From NCBI GenBank assembly GCA_024663395.1, contig JANFAH010000021.1, forward strand, positions 496,001-560,000: a DNA stretch of 64,000 bases. Reading direction: 5' to 3'. Every line of letters begins with the position of its first letter. Position 1 is the stretch's first letter. Shown piece after piece: positions 11,861-22,336 of this stretch. The notes beneath the pieces were generated by a model. That model had not been told where the DNA came from. It did no database searches and saw only the letters and a program-made list of their open reading frames with translations. The translations under genes were made by a program, and so were the position numbers. This DNA comes from Pisolithus tinctorius. Lineage: Eukaryota; Basidiomycota; Agaricomycetes; Boletales; Pisolithaceae.

Positions 11861-13658
11861 CCAATCTGCCGAAAGGAGATTCTCTCACTAAACGAATCGA
11901 CACATATCGATTGATTATCCCCCTTTCAGATAACTCAAACCTGATTCGTTCCACTGGAAGAGTAAACTGTCTCACACCGGTGCAATATAGCTCCACGAGC
12001 TTCAGGGGCGCTTAGCATAAATGCTCATGCGAGACACGATGTGGAACACCATTTATGCACTGAGGGGTAGTGTCCAAACACCATGTGAATGGCTAGAATT
12101 TCAGCCACGACCGGAAGAACGAGTGATCGAAGATGCAAAAATGGGGGGAAGGGGAGGGGGAGGAGCCTGCTCGCAAACTTGATGGGGGATGAACCATGTA
12201 TTACCATGAGGTGCCACAGTTTACTTCTTTACACATGACATCGTTGTGATTGCCATCGGCAAGTGTGTATGGACAAACGAAGGGGTAGCTCAACGGTTTT
12301 CTCAGGGGAAGTATGTCGAGGAAGGTGAAAATCACATCCTCCCGCGCCACGCCTATGACCTGTACCTGGTCCGCCAAACCGAAGAGTAAGTACAACGTAC
12401 GCCTACGATTGACTTGGTGACGGCGGGGACTGCGGAAAAAGACGAGATACAGTATGTCGTGGGCATAAACACGCACGTGCTGGACCTCGACGTTGTGGGG
12501 GAACAGTGCATATTCGAAGTCAACTTACATGTGAAGTTCGTTTACATCTGTATGAGCCACGACTGTGCAAGCACGGCCACATCCGAAGCTCGACATCAGA
12601 CATGCAATCGCACAATATGGGACGGGGTCAGCCATCGTCACCTTGGCTTTGCAGGGGTGTTCCTGCTTTTCCATCTTCCGTGCAGTGTTTTCGCTGGTAC
12701 CATAGGTCTTGGGGGTTGACATCGGTGACACGGAGGTGTTACCACAAGGGCGTTTGGTCAAATCTAAGCTGAGAAATGAGAACTCCGAGATACGGCAGGG
12801 CTGAGTGATTAGGGTGGGCCCATTAGATACAACGCCCAGCCAATACCTGTGTGTGAATGTCCGATGCTTCGGCTAGTCGCACTGCACAAAACAATACTCC
12901 TGGCAGAGCGTTTCATGTGTAACGTGTAACGCATCCATGGTCCATATAAGCTCGGGAGCCGTCCAAAACCTTCCAAAACTCCCAGGATAAAAGAGCTTTC
13001 TAAAACTGGACTAGACTGTGTCCAAGATCATCGTAGTCTCGAGCCGTTATAGGAAATGCGGTTGAACACAGGAAGCAGATACTTTCCTATGAGCTGACAC
13101 CAGAGAGCGCTTTCCCAGAACTGGGATCATTAGCCTGGATACCAGACAATTTTGGACTTTCGACATACCTCTCCGCACCTCTTCAAGATTATTATTGACA
13201 TATCTAACATTCCAACGGTTTGAACCCACCTTTAAGTAAGTAATACTTGTCTTCTTTCACAAATATTTACATGGCGTTGTTAGCAACGTGTTTCAGGTTG
13301 GCTGTGACACGACCAGGTTGGTTGGCGGCAGATATCTGATCATGTCGTGCATACCAGCAGCCAAGCCCAAACAGGAACAACGCCAATGGCGATACCACCC
13401 TACCCTACTCACCGGCGATATTTGATGCATATCCAACAGCACACGTAGGTATGGTTTTACATAGCTTTATAAAGCCACATCACGAAGCCAAACCCAATGG
13501 AAAATCAAGGAGTATCAAGCCATCGGGCCGGTACTGATGGCATAACTAACAGGCTCATGTCTTGAAATGATAAAACCCCAACGTAAGCACTACGCTGGGC
13601 TCCATTCATATCGTCGTGTGTCGGATCCTCCCTGGTCACAGTACTTTTTACAGATCTG
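11592..13658. other. Spacer; no gene recognised
   Basis: The 3' flank of the duplication continues to about 11860. No ORF between 11.9 and 13.3 kb shows coding character. The stretch 13150-13230 matches 4920-4990. From about 13380 the near-identical upstream region shared with the copy at 17107 begins. Confidence 0.55.
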
Positions 13659-15300
13659 ATGTTCAGTCAGGGAATGTAAGTGGTCAATTTTGCTGGTCCG
13701 ACATTTTCCCTGATTCAACCGTAAAAGTAATACTTCTGCTAGCCTTATTGTTGCATCATGTGGTGAGCCGGGAACAACGTATCCTCACAGGATCAGTACT
13801 TGGTTTCTAATTCTCCCCTAGCGCTATTCATATATGACTATGCACTTACATTTTCGAAGGAGATAGACCTGTTCTGGCGTAAAGATCGCCGGGCTTGGTA
13901 TTTCGTGCTCTTCATCACCAACAGATACGTAGGCCTCTTGGGCCGTATATTGGAGCTTTTTCGGGTTTTTTCCCCAAACAACGGTTTGGACGATTCAGTG
14001 CGTCGACACAGTTTTCAGCATGCAACTGTGCTGACGCTTTCAGTGGTGGGAGTAAATTCGACCTAGTCGGAACCTCGCACTGAACTTGTGTTGTGTGTAG
14101 GTGTTCGGGTCTGTCCCTCTGCATAGAGCTCTTTGAGGTAGTTCTTCAAGCCGTCGGAGCAGGTGAGCATAATATTCTCTGGGACCCTCTCTGTTCTCTT
14201 AACCAACATGGCAGCGGTTATGATGGGACGTGTATATGCTTTCTACAATCGAGACCGACGTGTCTTGAGTCTTCTTGTTGCGATGGCAATGATCCCTGTA
14301 GGAGTCACCGGTGTGAGTGAAATCATGCAAACAATTTACTGATCTTGATCGTGGACCAACACATAGTGGGGACTGTCAATTCGTCCACTACGACCCCCAT
14401 CCGACAAGATCGCAACAGCTCCGGTCACCCATGCTGGGTGTCCTGATCCAGAGAGTTCAGTACAGTATGCCTGGCTTTTTGCAATATCCATTCCCATTTT
14501 TATGCTTCCGTGCGCCAGGGCTTCATGTAGGTGCAAACTCATGCATGTCCCAATGCATACATACCTTGCATGCTTTCGGTCTAGGTTGGGCTGCGGCGTG
14601 GGGTGGTCAAATGTTGTTTGATGCGCTGGTTTTCATCCTTACGCTCAGGAAGCTGATAAGTAGTCACTCCCTTGGAAAACGGACATTCACGGCCTTGGCA
14701 TTGCGCGACGGTACGTCCCCTGTTTCGAAGTTGGAAATGCGGAGTAATTCAATGTCGCCAATAGGTGCATTGTACTTCGCGTGCGTGTCGATTGTCTATG
14801 TATGACGGTCGTGATCATATCTGACTCTCGGGATATGCCAGTGTGATGACCGTTGCGAACGTCCCAAACATTACTACATTTTTGGTGGTAAATGATGCAC
14901 CCATGATCAACTTACTTCGTGCTTAACTTCCTTATCCAGATGTCAGATGTGAGCATTTAGCTCATCTCCTCGTTGCGGCCTCAGAGTCTGACACTTCGAA
15001 AGCCATTCGAAAGATCGATGTTATCCGTTCCAACGAATACGTGAGTGTTATGCACTCAGACTCATGTTACGTGCAGTATGTTACTCATACATGTCGTGGG
15101 TGGTTTCCTCTCGCAAAGGCTTTGCGCGGTGATGGTCTCCAGGTTGATGATCAACCTTCGAGATCTGGAACGCAAGGTGGGCCTATTTTTCGTACCGTGG
15201 GTCTCGGTTTTGAATGGAAGTGATACAGTTAACAACTGAGCTACCTGACTGCGGGCCAGTGGTCGGCCAGGCGACTCCACATGATGGTCAGATGAGGTCT
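13380..15300 (+). repeat. Recent tandem duplication, copy 1 (C-type DUF6533 unit)
   Basis: About 1.9 kb that is nearly identical to 17107-19060, including introns and intergenic DNA. Differences are scattered single substitutions and a few short indels. A more diverged third version lies at about 5750-7560. Confidence 0.9.
13659..15239 (+). CDS. DUF6533 domain membrane protein, C-type copy 2
   Basis: ATG at 13659 gives MFSQG plus two bases before GTAAGT. Exon 2 begins after an AAAG acceptor and encodes NTSASLIVASC. Exon 3 encodes ALFIYDYALTFSKEIDLFWR and FITNRYVGLLGR. Downstream segments are GRVYAFYNRDRRVLSLLVAM (about 14225-14285), AAAWGGQMLFDALVFILTL (about 14590-14640), a short exon VMTVANVPNITTF after the GTGCGTGT intron, and SRLMINLRDLERKVGLF ending at TGA 15239. 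Exon borders were confirmed by the same in-phase junctions in the copies at 5938, 17385 and 31545. The protein appears intact. Confidence 0.78.
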
Positions 15301-15884
15301 CATCCACCGTCCATACATCCTGAGTTTTGAGACGATTGTAGATACTTCTGGCTTACCTTGTATCTTACTTATTTATGTTGGGGTAGTCAAATTAGACAGC
15401 CTATCGCCATTACGACTGGTACTTATACCAACGATGGCCATGTCATATCCACGCCGCAGCCGGTAGATCCTAAACGGACAGTTACATTTTCTACTACATT
15501 AAGACCAGTCCTTAACTCTCCAAAATCCGTTGTCTCAACCGCCCCCCGCATGTCACATGCCAGCGGCATCTTCGCTTCCGAGTCTGACATGCACATATTT
15601 GTGCAATGCAACCCTTGTGATCTTAGGCCCTGAGCCCAAAGATGCCTACTCAAATTGTGTCATCTCTGGCTAAGCTGCAAACTTGTCTATTATTTTTGTA
15701 TAATAAAAAGACGTATCCACATGTACTACTGGGTGCTGACTAAGCATACAAAATCGCGCACTACGAAGCAAAAACACAGTAGTCTTAAGTCAGAAAAGAA
15801 AACAACAAAAATAAAGCACATAAACTATAGCTATTTGAAAGGTCTCATTGAGTAGTACCATATTCTGAAAAAGCGAGAAGTAGG

Positions 15885-16600
15885 ATGGGGAAATGGGTGA
15901 GCTATTGTGCACGTACCTGTGAGGTATCACCTGGGGAGGGAGAGGGGAGACCCTCAAACGATAACGGTTAGGGGGATCAACACCAAACTATGGGAGATAG
16001 TAGGAAACCCATAGACGTACATGGAGAAAAATGAACCACACCATTTAGACCACCCTATCCAGAGCTATACCCAAAGTTGCCTCACCACCCTCTGAATATG
16101 AAAACAGGTATATCCCAGGGCATCCCAAATAAGGGTTAGGTGAGGGGAACGAACTGCCCAAAAAGCGAAAGGAACGGTGGAGAAACGCGTGAGATACGAT
16201 CTCAAGCCCTCAAAGATGGGGAGAGGAGAATCGCCTGAATGACAATGGCCGGGAAGATCAGCACAAGACACTTGGAGATGGTAGGGAACACCTACGTGAG
16301 TGCAGAGAAAAGGGAACCGCAGTGAATTGACCACCCAGTCACGAGGTATGCACAAAAGCATCACACAGCACTCAAACACAAAAACGGACATATCTCTATA
16401 ACAACCGTGCAGAATTGGATGAATGAGGCATCCACAGTGAGGGCTGAGCATGGGGAACGAACGACCCGAAAAGAGAAACAGCGGAACGACACTTGAGATA
16501 CAACCACGAAACCTCAAGGGTGGGCCTTCCCATAAAAATGCAAATAACTCTGGAACCGGTAGACATGTCAGGAAGATCCTATGATCAACAGGAAGCTATC
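15885..16600. repeat. Imperfect tandem repeat, units of about 300 bases
   Basis: Recurring landmarks are ggggaga(gg) at 15935 and 16216, agatagtaggaaac / agatggtagggaac at about 15990 and 16276, agaccaccctat / tgaccacccagt at about 16048 and 16327, and ggggaacgaac at about 16144 and 16453. A partial third unit follows. The array is bracketed by two related direct motifs, agtagtacca..gaaaaagcgaga (15851) and agtactacca..aaaaaagcgaga (16605). Confidence 0.65.
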
Positions 16601-16748
16601 GCTTAGTACTACCATCCTGCAAAAAAGCGAGAGACACAGCGTGACTTACATCGAATATATTTATGGCACACATATGGAGTGCATCACCATTTACAATTCC
16701 AGCATTCCTAATTTGGGGTACCGCTGGAATGTCACGTGATATGTAGGC

Positions 16749-16776
16749 GGGGGGGGGGGGGGGGGGGGGGGGGGGG
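16749..16776 (+). repeat. Uninterrupted G tract, 28 bases
   Basis: Twenty-eight consecutive G residues are bounded by C on each side. The length may be inaccurate in the assembly. It creates a spurious poly-proline ORF on the minus strand. Confidence 0.9.
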
Positions 16777-16865
16777 CGGTTGAGCTGGGACAGCTCAGTT
16801 AGACCATTACAACATAAGGACTGTGCAAGCACCGCAAGGTCAACTGATTGAAACAACAGAAGCAG

Positions 16866-17101
16866 GCAGTGACACATTCATAAATTAATCATTGGACCGA
16901 CGAGTCAATAGGGTAACATGTCAGCGTCTGCACAGCTGCCTATTTCACGGAAACATATAGTGGTTTACACAAATTATGAGAACGAGTCCTGTCAACGTCA
17001 ACCCGAATTAAAACCTTTTAGAAAGACCGGGTCAAGTGTGAAGGAAATCTCAAGTCACGACGAGACCCACGGCAAGAGCGAGTGCCATACCGGCGCCTGC
17101 G
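16866..17101 (-). pseudogene. Fragment of the GPI-type secreted protein gene (3' end only)
   Basis: Matches 19433-19663. It contains the 3' flank and the last codons of the gene on the minus strand, still reading AGAGMALALAVGLVV before a TGA. It then breaks off at the junction with the upstream repeat of the next DUF6533 copy (about 17102). Confidence 0.7.
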
Positions 17102-17106
17102 AATAA

Positions 17107-19060
17107 CGTCAATGGCAATACCACCCTACCCTACTTATCAGCGATATTTGATGCATATCCAACAGCACACGTAGGTATGGTTTTACATAGCTATATAAAG
17201 CCGCATCACGAAGCCAAACCCAATGGAAAATCGAGGAGTATCAAGCCATCAAGCCGGTACTGATGGCATAACTAACAGGCTCATATCTTGAAACGATAAA
17301 ACCCCAATGTAAGCCCTACGCTGGGCTCCATCCATCTCGTCGTGTGTCGGATCCTCCCTGGTCACAGTACTTTTTACGGATCTGATGTTCAGTCAGGGAA
17401 TGTAAGTGGTCAATTTTGCTGGTCCGACATATTCCCTGATTCAACCGTAAAAGCAATACTTCTGCTAGCCTTATTGTTGCATCATGTGGTGAGCCGGGGA
17501 CAACATATCCTCACTAGATCAGTGCCTAATTCCTAATTCTCCCCCAGCGCTGTTCATATACGACTATGCACTTACATTTTCGAAGGAGATAGACCTGTTC
17601 TGGCGTAAAGATCGCCGGGCTTGGTCTTTCGTGCTCTTCATCACCAACAGATACGTAGGCCTCTTAGGCCGTATATTGGAGCTTTTTCGGGTTTTTCCCC
17701 CAAACAACAATGGTTTAGATGATTCAGTGCGTCGACACAGTTTTCAGCATGCAACTGTGCTGACGCTTTCAGTGGTGGGAGTAAATTCGACCTAGTCGGA
17801 ACCTCGCACTGAACTTGTGTTGTATGTAGGTGTTCAGGTCTGTCCCTCTGCATGGAGCTCTTCGAGGTGGCTCTTCAAGCCATCGGAGCAGGTGAGCATA
17901 ATATTCCCTGGGACCCTCTCTCTTCTCTTAAGCAGCATGGCAGCGGTTATGATGGGACGTGTTTATGCCTTCTACAATCGAGACCGACGTGTCCTGAGTC
18001 TCCTCGTTGTGATGGCAATGATCCCTGTAGGAATCACCGGCGTGAGTGAAATCATGCAAACAGTTTACTGATCTTGACCGTGGACCAATACATAGTGGGG
18101 ACTGTCAATTCGTCCACTACGATCCCCGTCCGACAAGATCGCAACAGCTCCGGTCACCCATGCTGGGTGTCCTGATCCAGAGAGTTCAGTACAGTATGCC
18201 TGGCTTTTTGCAATACCTACTCCCATTCTTATGCTTCCGTGCGCCAGGGCTTCATGTAGGTGCAAACTCATGCATGTCCCAATGCATACATACCTTGCAT
18301 GGTTTCGATCTAGGCTTGGCTGCAGCGTGGGGTGGTCAAATGTTGTTTGATGCGCTGGTTTTCATCCTCACTCTCGGGAAGCTGATAAGTAGTCACTCTC
18401 TTGGAAAACGGACATTCACGGCCTTGGCATTGCGCGACGGTACGTCCCCTGTTTCGAAGTTGGAAATGCGCGGTAACTCAGTGTCGCCAATAGGTGCATT
18501 GTACTTCGCGTGGGTGTTCGTTGTATATGGCATTCGAGATTATATCTAATGCACGAGACATGGCAGGGTGTTGACTGCTGCGAATGTCGCAACCATTACT
18601 ACATATTTGGTGGTAAATGATGCTCCCATGACCAACTTGTTTCGTGTTTTTGACTTCCTTATCCAGATGTCAGATGTGAGCATTTAGCTCATCCTCTCGT
18701 CCCGGCCTCAGAGTCTGACACTTCGAAAGCCATTCGAAAGATCGATGTTATCCGTTCCAACGAATACGTGAGTGTTATGCACTCAGACTCATGTTACGTG
18801 CAGTATGTCACTCATACATGTCATGGGTGGTTTCCCCCTCGCGAAGGCTTTGCGCGGTGATGATCTACAGGTTGATGATCAATCTTCGAGATCTGGAACA
18901 CAAGGTGGGCCTGTTTTGCGTAGCGTGGGGTTCAGGTTTGAATGGATATGATACAGTTAACAGCTGAGCTACCCTCATACGGGCCAGTGGTCGGCCTGAC
19001 GACTTCAGATGATGGTCAGATGAGGTTTTATCGACCGTCCGTCGAGTTCAGTGCATCCAC
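17107..19060 (+). repeat. Recent tandem duplication, copy 2 (C-type DUF6533 unit)
   Basis: Near-identical partner of 13380-15300. Its left edge abuts the tail fragment of the secreted-protein gene, which marks a recombination junction at about 17102-17107. Confidence 0.9.
17385..18967 (+). CDS. DUF6533 domain membrane protein, C-type copy 3
   Basis: Same plan as the gene at 13659. ATG at 17385 (MFSQG), exon 2 NTSASLIVASC, and exon 3 with LFIYDYALTFSKEIDLFWR and FITNRYVGLLGR. An exon reading CPSAWSSSRWLFKPSEQ precedes the GTGAGC intron, and then comes MAAVMMGRVYAFYNRDRRV (17937-17993). AAAWGGQMLFDALVFILTL lies near 18320-18375. The GTGGGT intron falls after YFA, followed by VLTAANVATITTYL. 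The last exon has RLMINLRDLEHKVGLF and stops at TGA 18967. All intron phases agree with the paralogues and no premature stop was found. A few hydrophobic helices make a membrane location likely. Function is unknown. Confidence 0.78.
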
Positions 19061-19616
19061 ACATTCTGAGTTTTGAGACGATTAAAGATACTTTTGGCTT
19101 ACTCTGTAATAGTATCTTACTTATTTATGTTGCTCTGGTCAAATTAGACAGCCTGTTGCCATTACGACTGGTACTTGTACCGACGACGGCTATGCCATAT
19201 CCACGCCGCAGCCAGTAGACCCCAAACAGACAGCTGACTTGCGACCGTGTTTCATTGCGCCACCACTATTGTCTGCGGCCGCATTTCGGTTGTGGCTATG
19301 AGAATGACTGAGCACACCTTGGTTTGTATGGGGGAACGCTTTTCGCTCGGTTAACTCATCACCATTTAGACCGTCACAACACAAGCCCATGCAAGCACCG
19401 CGAAGCCAATAGATTGAAACAACAGAAGAAGGCAGTGACACGTTCATAAACTAATCATTGGATCGACGAGTCAATAGGGTAACATGTCAATATCCGAACA
19501 GCTGCCTATTTCACGGAAACAAATAGTGGTATACGCAAATTATGAGGACGAGTCCTGTCAATGTCAACCCGAATTAAAACCTTTTAGAAAGACCGGGCCG
19601 AGTCGGGAAGGAAATC
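18968..19616. other. Shared 3' flanks; no gene
   Basis: Contains the 3' flank common to the C-type DUF6533 genes (19140-19320) and the 3' flank of the secreted-protein gene (from about 19430), fragments of which recur at 8062 and 16866. Confidence 0.6.
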
Positions 19617-20319
19617 TCAAGCCACAACGAGACCCATGGCAAGGGCGAGTGCCATACCGGCGCCTGCTGGAATGTATTGAGCGAGCGCGCCTCCGGTTGT
19701 GCTGGTAGACGACGGCGAGGAAGAACCGCTAGTCCCAGAGGGAGAAGATGATGAGGACGTAGCAGGGTAGGAGGAACCAAGTGCTTTGATTTCAAACGTC
19801 TCAGATGTTGCATAGACCTGATCATATCACAAAATATGTTTTCAGGACATATAGACAAATAAAAGTAGAAACTGACGTCGGTGGAGTTCAAAGGATTCGC
19901 GAACAGGACGGTATACCCAGTCGCAGCTGGTTGCGTCGACTGTTGTTGTGTGATCGTCTCGGAGCAGTCATAATTTTCCTGGATGGCAATGATAGCAATG
20001 GGCTGAACGAGAACAGAAGGGTTCGAATTCGCGAGGCTATGTGGAATGCTTCATTCAATACACGTCCAAAAGTTTAAGCTAAATGCAACTGACAGAATGG
20101 TAAAGTTGGAATATGGAGACGTGTTGCAAGTCCAAGCAAGAGTGTTCGAGGATTGAGCAACTGAATAACGGTTGGACACGAGGTGAGTACACGTCCCCGG
20201 AAACAACAGTGCTCAGCCAACGTACCCCACCAAGAGTCCGAAGAAGGGTTGGTGATTGTCAATTGCGCAGAGGCAGCGCTGACAAGGGCAGCAGCAGCGA
20301 CAAGGAAACGGGTGAGCAT
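19617..20319 (-). CDS. Small secreted Ser/Thr-rich protein, probably GPI-anchored
   Basis: Four exons. Exon 1 (ATG at 20319) encodes a clear signal peptide, MLTRFLVAAAALVSAASAQ, then LTITNPSSDSWW before a GTACGT donor. Exon 2 encodes AQSSNTLAWTCNTSPYSNFT. Exon 3 encodes SNPSVLVQPIAIIAIQENYD with CSETI and ANPLNSTD. Exon 4 encodes YATSETFEIKALG, a Ser/Thr-rich linker and a hydrophobic end AGAGMALALAMGLVVA before TGA (19617-19619). The layout (signal, one Kre9/KNH-like Ig-type domain, S/T linker, hydrophobic tail) matches a common basidiomycete family annotated as Ser-Thr-rich GPI-anchored cell-surface proteins. Such proteins are thought to sit in the plasma membrane or wall; their biochemical role is not established. 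All three introns keep the frame. The first methionine of the longer open frame (20427) was rejected because the signal peptide begins at 20319. Confidence 0.85.
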
Positions 20320-22336
20320 GGCTTCGCGCAGAAAGAGATGGTAAAACGAAAGGAAGCAAACGAGCGACGAGGGCGGCGACGGCGTGCAGCGAGAGCGAAA
20401 CTTGAAAAGCAGCAACCGAATTGGCAAATGCGGCCTTACCCGGCGAGTATTTTTAATCTCCGACGACGGGGCATGCCGACATCTGCCAACCTCCGCGATC
20501 GTTTTGTCTGCCGTGGCTTGCGGCCAAGGCTATATACCGTCAGGGGATTTGTACCACAAGTGACTCAGGCTCACTACGGAGGGAGCGGGGTTATCCCACT
20601 GCAACCACAGCTTGTCAATCAGTTATATAAAGCACTCTGAAAACTGGTGCAATAACCGAAAGGTTGTCGTCCATGCGCCGACGGTCAACATATTAAATGA
20701 GTCGTTGATCACTACATATACAGTGCTACTTGAGCTCCCACCTCTTTCCAGGCTCAGCTTCCCCTGAAAAGTTCCGGTTTTCTCGCTGATCCTAACCAAA
20801 AAATGAAGCAAAGTTATTAGCTTACACCCTTCTATGAGTGACCAGCACTTTCGATATTCTGGGCGGCCCGTTCAGCCTGTTCAGCGAGTAGCAGTTGATG
20901 TTTAGAGACACCATCTGCCGCGTCGTGCATCATCCTAGGTCGGCGCAGAGGAATTGCTCAGTAATTGAGTTGTCACCTCTTTCACGAGGGCACATACCGT
21001 CGAAGCGAGTCCAGACCGTCATCTGGTACATAACCAACTGCTTCCATGAAGATCCTGCCGATGTTGGAAACGCGCTAGTGAACTCGTCACTGACTGGTCC
21101 TTGGATACAAAAAGCGGCTTACATGTGCTCGAGCCATTTGTACGTCTTGATCCACTGCTTCATCGTTCACGAAGCGGTCAGCCACCTGTGAACCAACGTC
21201 AGGCGACACTGGGGAAGGCAGAGCTAACGTGCCTCTTCTAAAATTTGCTTGATCTCAATGGCAATTCCACCCCAACACGTTAGTAGGATCTGACATTTAC
21301 AAAAATTTAGCCAGCTAGCAGCGAAGGTTCGCAGGAAAAGTCACTTTTCCTGTAACGTCTTCTCTAAGTGTCCGCCGTTCGTTCTCGTTGTCTGCCCCAG
21401 CAAGCACTTCGTAAAGGAGCTTGATTTCTTCTACCTTGCATAGAATTTCGTGTCTGAATAACGAACGTTAAGAGTGAGTGCCACCGGGGTAAGGAATGTG
21501 ATGCGCACCTATCAAACTCAACGCCCCGCCTTCGGGAGCTGAAACAAAGTAAGCTGAGAGGCGGCGAGAGATGCGACATGTCCTTACCCAAGTTTCCATC
21601 CTTGGTAGGTGGCAGCAATGGCTTGTAGAAACTATGCACCATCTCGAATGAGCGAGGAAGTTTTGATACAGCTAATAAACAGGAATAGACCTGCCTCTGT
21701 AGCGAATGGCGCCGACATCAACTCTACTGCCTTCCCCCACAGTTCCGTGCGGTCAAAAGCAAAGTGTTCGGGATCAGAATCGAGCTCCGGATCATCGATC
21801 TGCGTCAGGAATGTGACCAATCCCTCAATGCGTTGCTCCCGCTTTGTTTTACTTGCTTTCCTGTCGTCGGATTCTTCCACATTAGCGAACTACATCCTGA
21901 AGCGCACAGGTTTACTAACGGGAGCACCCCAATGTCGCTGTCTGTCTCTAAACGGGACTCATCACTGACTTCCGCCTTAAATATTGAAGATAGCTCGTCG
22001 AAGAAGGCCATCTCCCCTATCTGATTTTCACGCCAACGCAGATAGCGTGAGATCAGAGGACGAAATGTAAATGTGAATGAATACATACAAAATTCTTAAA
22101 ATTGCCGCCACCAAATATATCCGTCCAGAATTCAGCAGTAGCTTTGGGGTCCACTGGCTCACTTGAATCCATTGGTTCATCAAGTTTGTCCTCCTAGGAC
22201 ATGTAGTCAGGAACTGGTGTATTGAAAGCAGGACAACGGGAAACTTACCCATCCAACCAGGACTGAAAAGTACCGTCTGTATTTTTGTGCATGACATGGG
22301 CACTTCCAGTGATAGATGAACGAGGGTTGAAAGGAC
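20320..22336. other. Gene-poor stretch upstream of the secreted protein and below the HET gene
   Basis: TATA-like sequences (tatata at about 20530 and ttatataaag at about 20623) may belong to the promoter of the minus-strand secreted-protein gene. Between 20.64 and 21.36 kb no ORF is recognisable. The part 21.69-22.19 kb holds a DnaJ-X-like fragment, listed separately. Confidence 0.5.
21695..22193 (-). pseudogene. Orphan fragment resembling a DnaJ-X (Caj1/Djp1-type) domain
   Basis: Exon-like segments on the minus strand read DPKATAEFWTDIFGGGNFKN (about 22090-22190). They continue in phase, across a GTATGT..CAG intron, into IGEMAFFDELSSIFKAE. Further down KREQRIEGLVTFLTQI and LWGKAVELMSAPF are seen. 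This order (LFGG..F..IGE block, then KRE..RIE..L block) is like the DnaJ-X region of class C J-proteins such as yeast Caj1. No J domain with HPD was found upstream, where the HET gene lies, and no clean C-terminal end follows. I read it as a truncated copy; an unrelated small gene is possible. Confidence 0.35.

Larger units (their letters stand above)
15485..16785. mobile_element. Foreign insertion of unknown type in a duplicated flank
   Basis: The 3' flank that follows the copy at 17385 without interruption (19140-19420) is broken in the equivalent place here. It stops after cggacag (about 15480) and resumes at gacagctcagttagacc (about 16787). The intervening DNA has an AT-rich part (15655-15880), a part made of imperfect ~300-base repeats (15885-16600) and a 28-base G tract. 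No transposase, reverse transcriptase or clear terminal inverted repeat was seen. It may be a non-autonomous element, or simply replaced DNA. Confidence 0.45.
15240..17384. other. Spacer between the two recent DUF6533 copies
   Basis: Shared 3' flank runs to about 15480. About 1.3 kb of unrelated DNA follows, and the flank resumes at about 16785. A gene tail fragment follows at 16866-17101, and then the upstream repeat of the next copy. No intact gene is present. Confidence 0.6.

Noticed and set aside
16596..16877. 93-codon minus-strand frame with a poly-proline run
   Set aside because: The prolines come only from the 28-base G tract.
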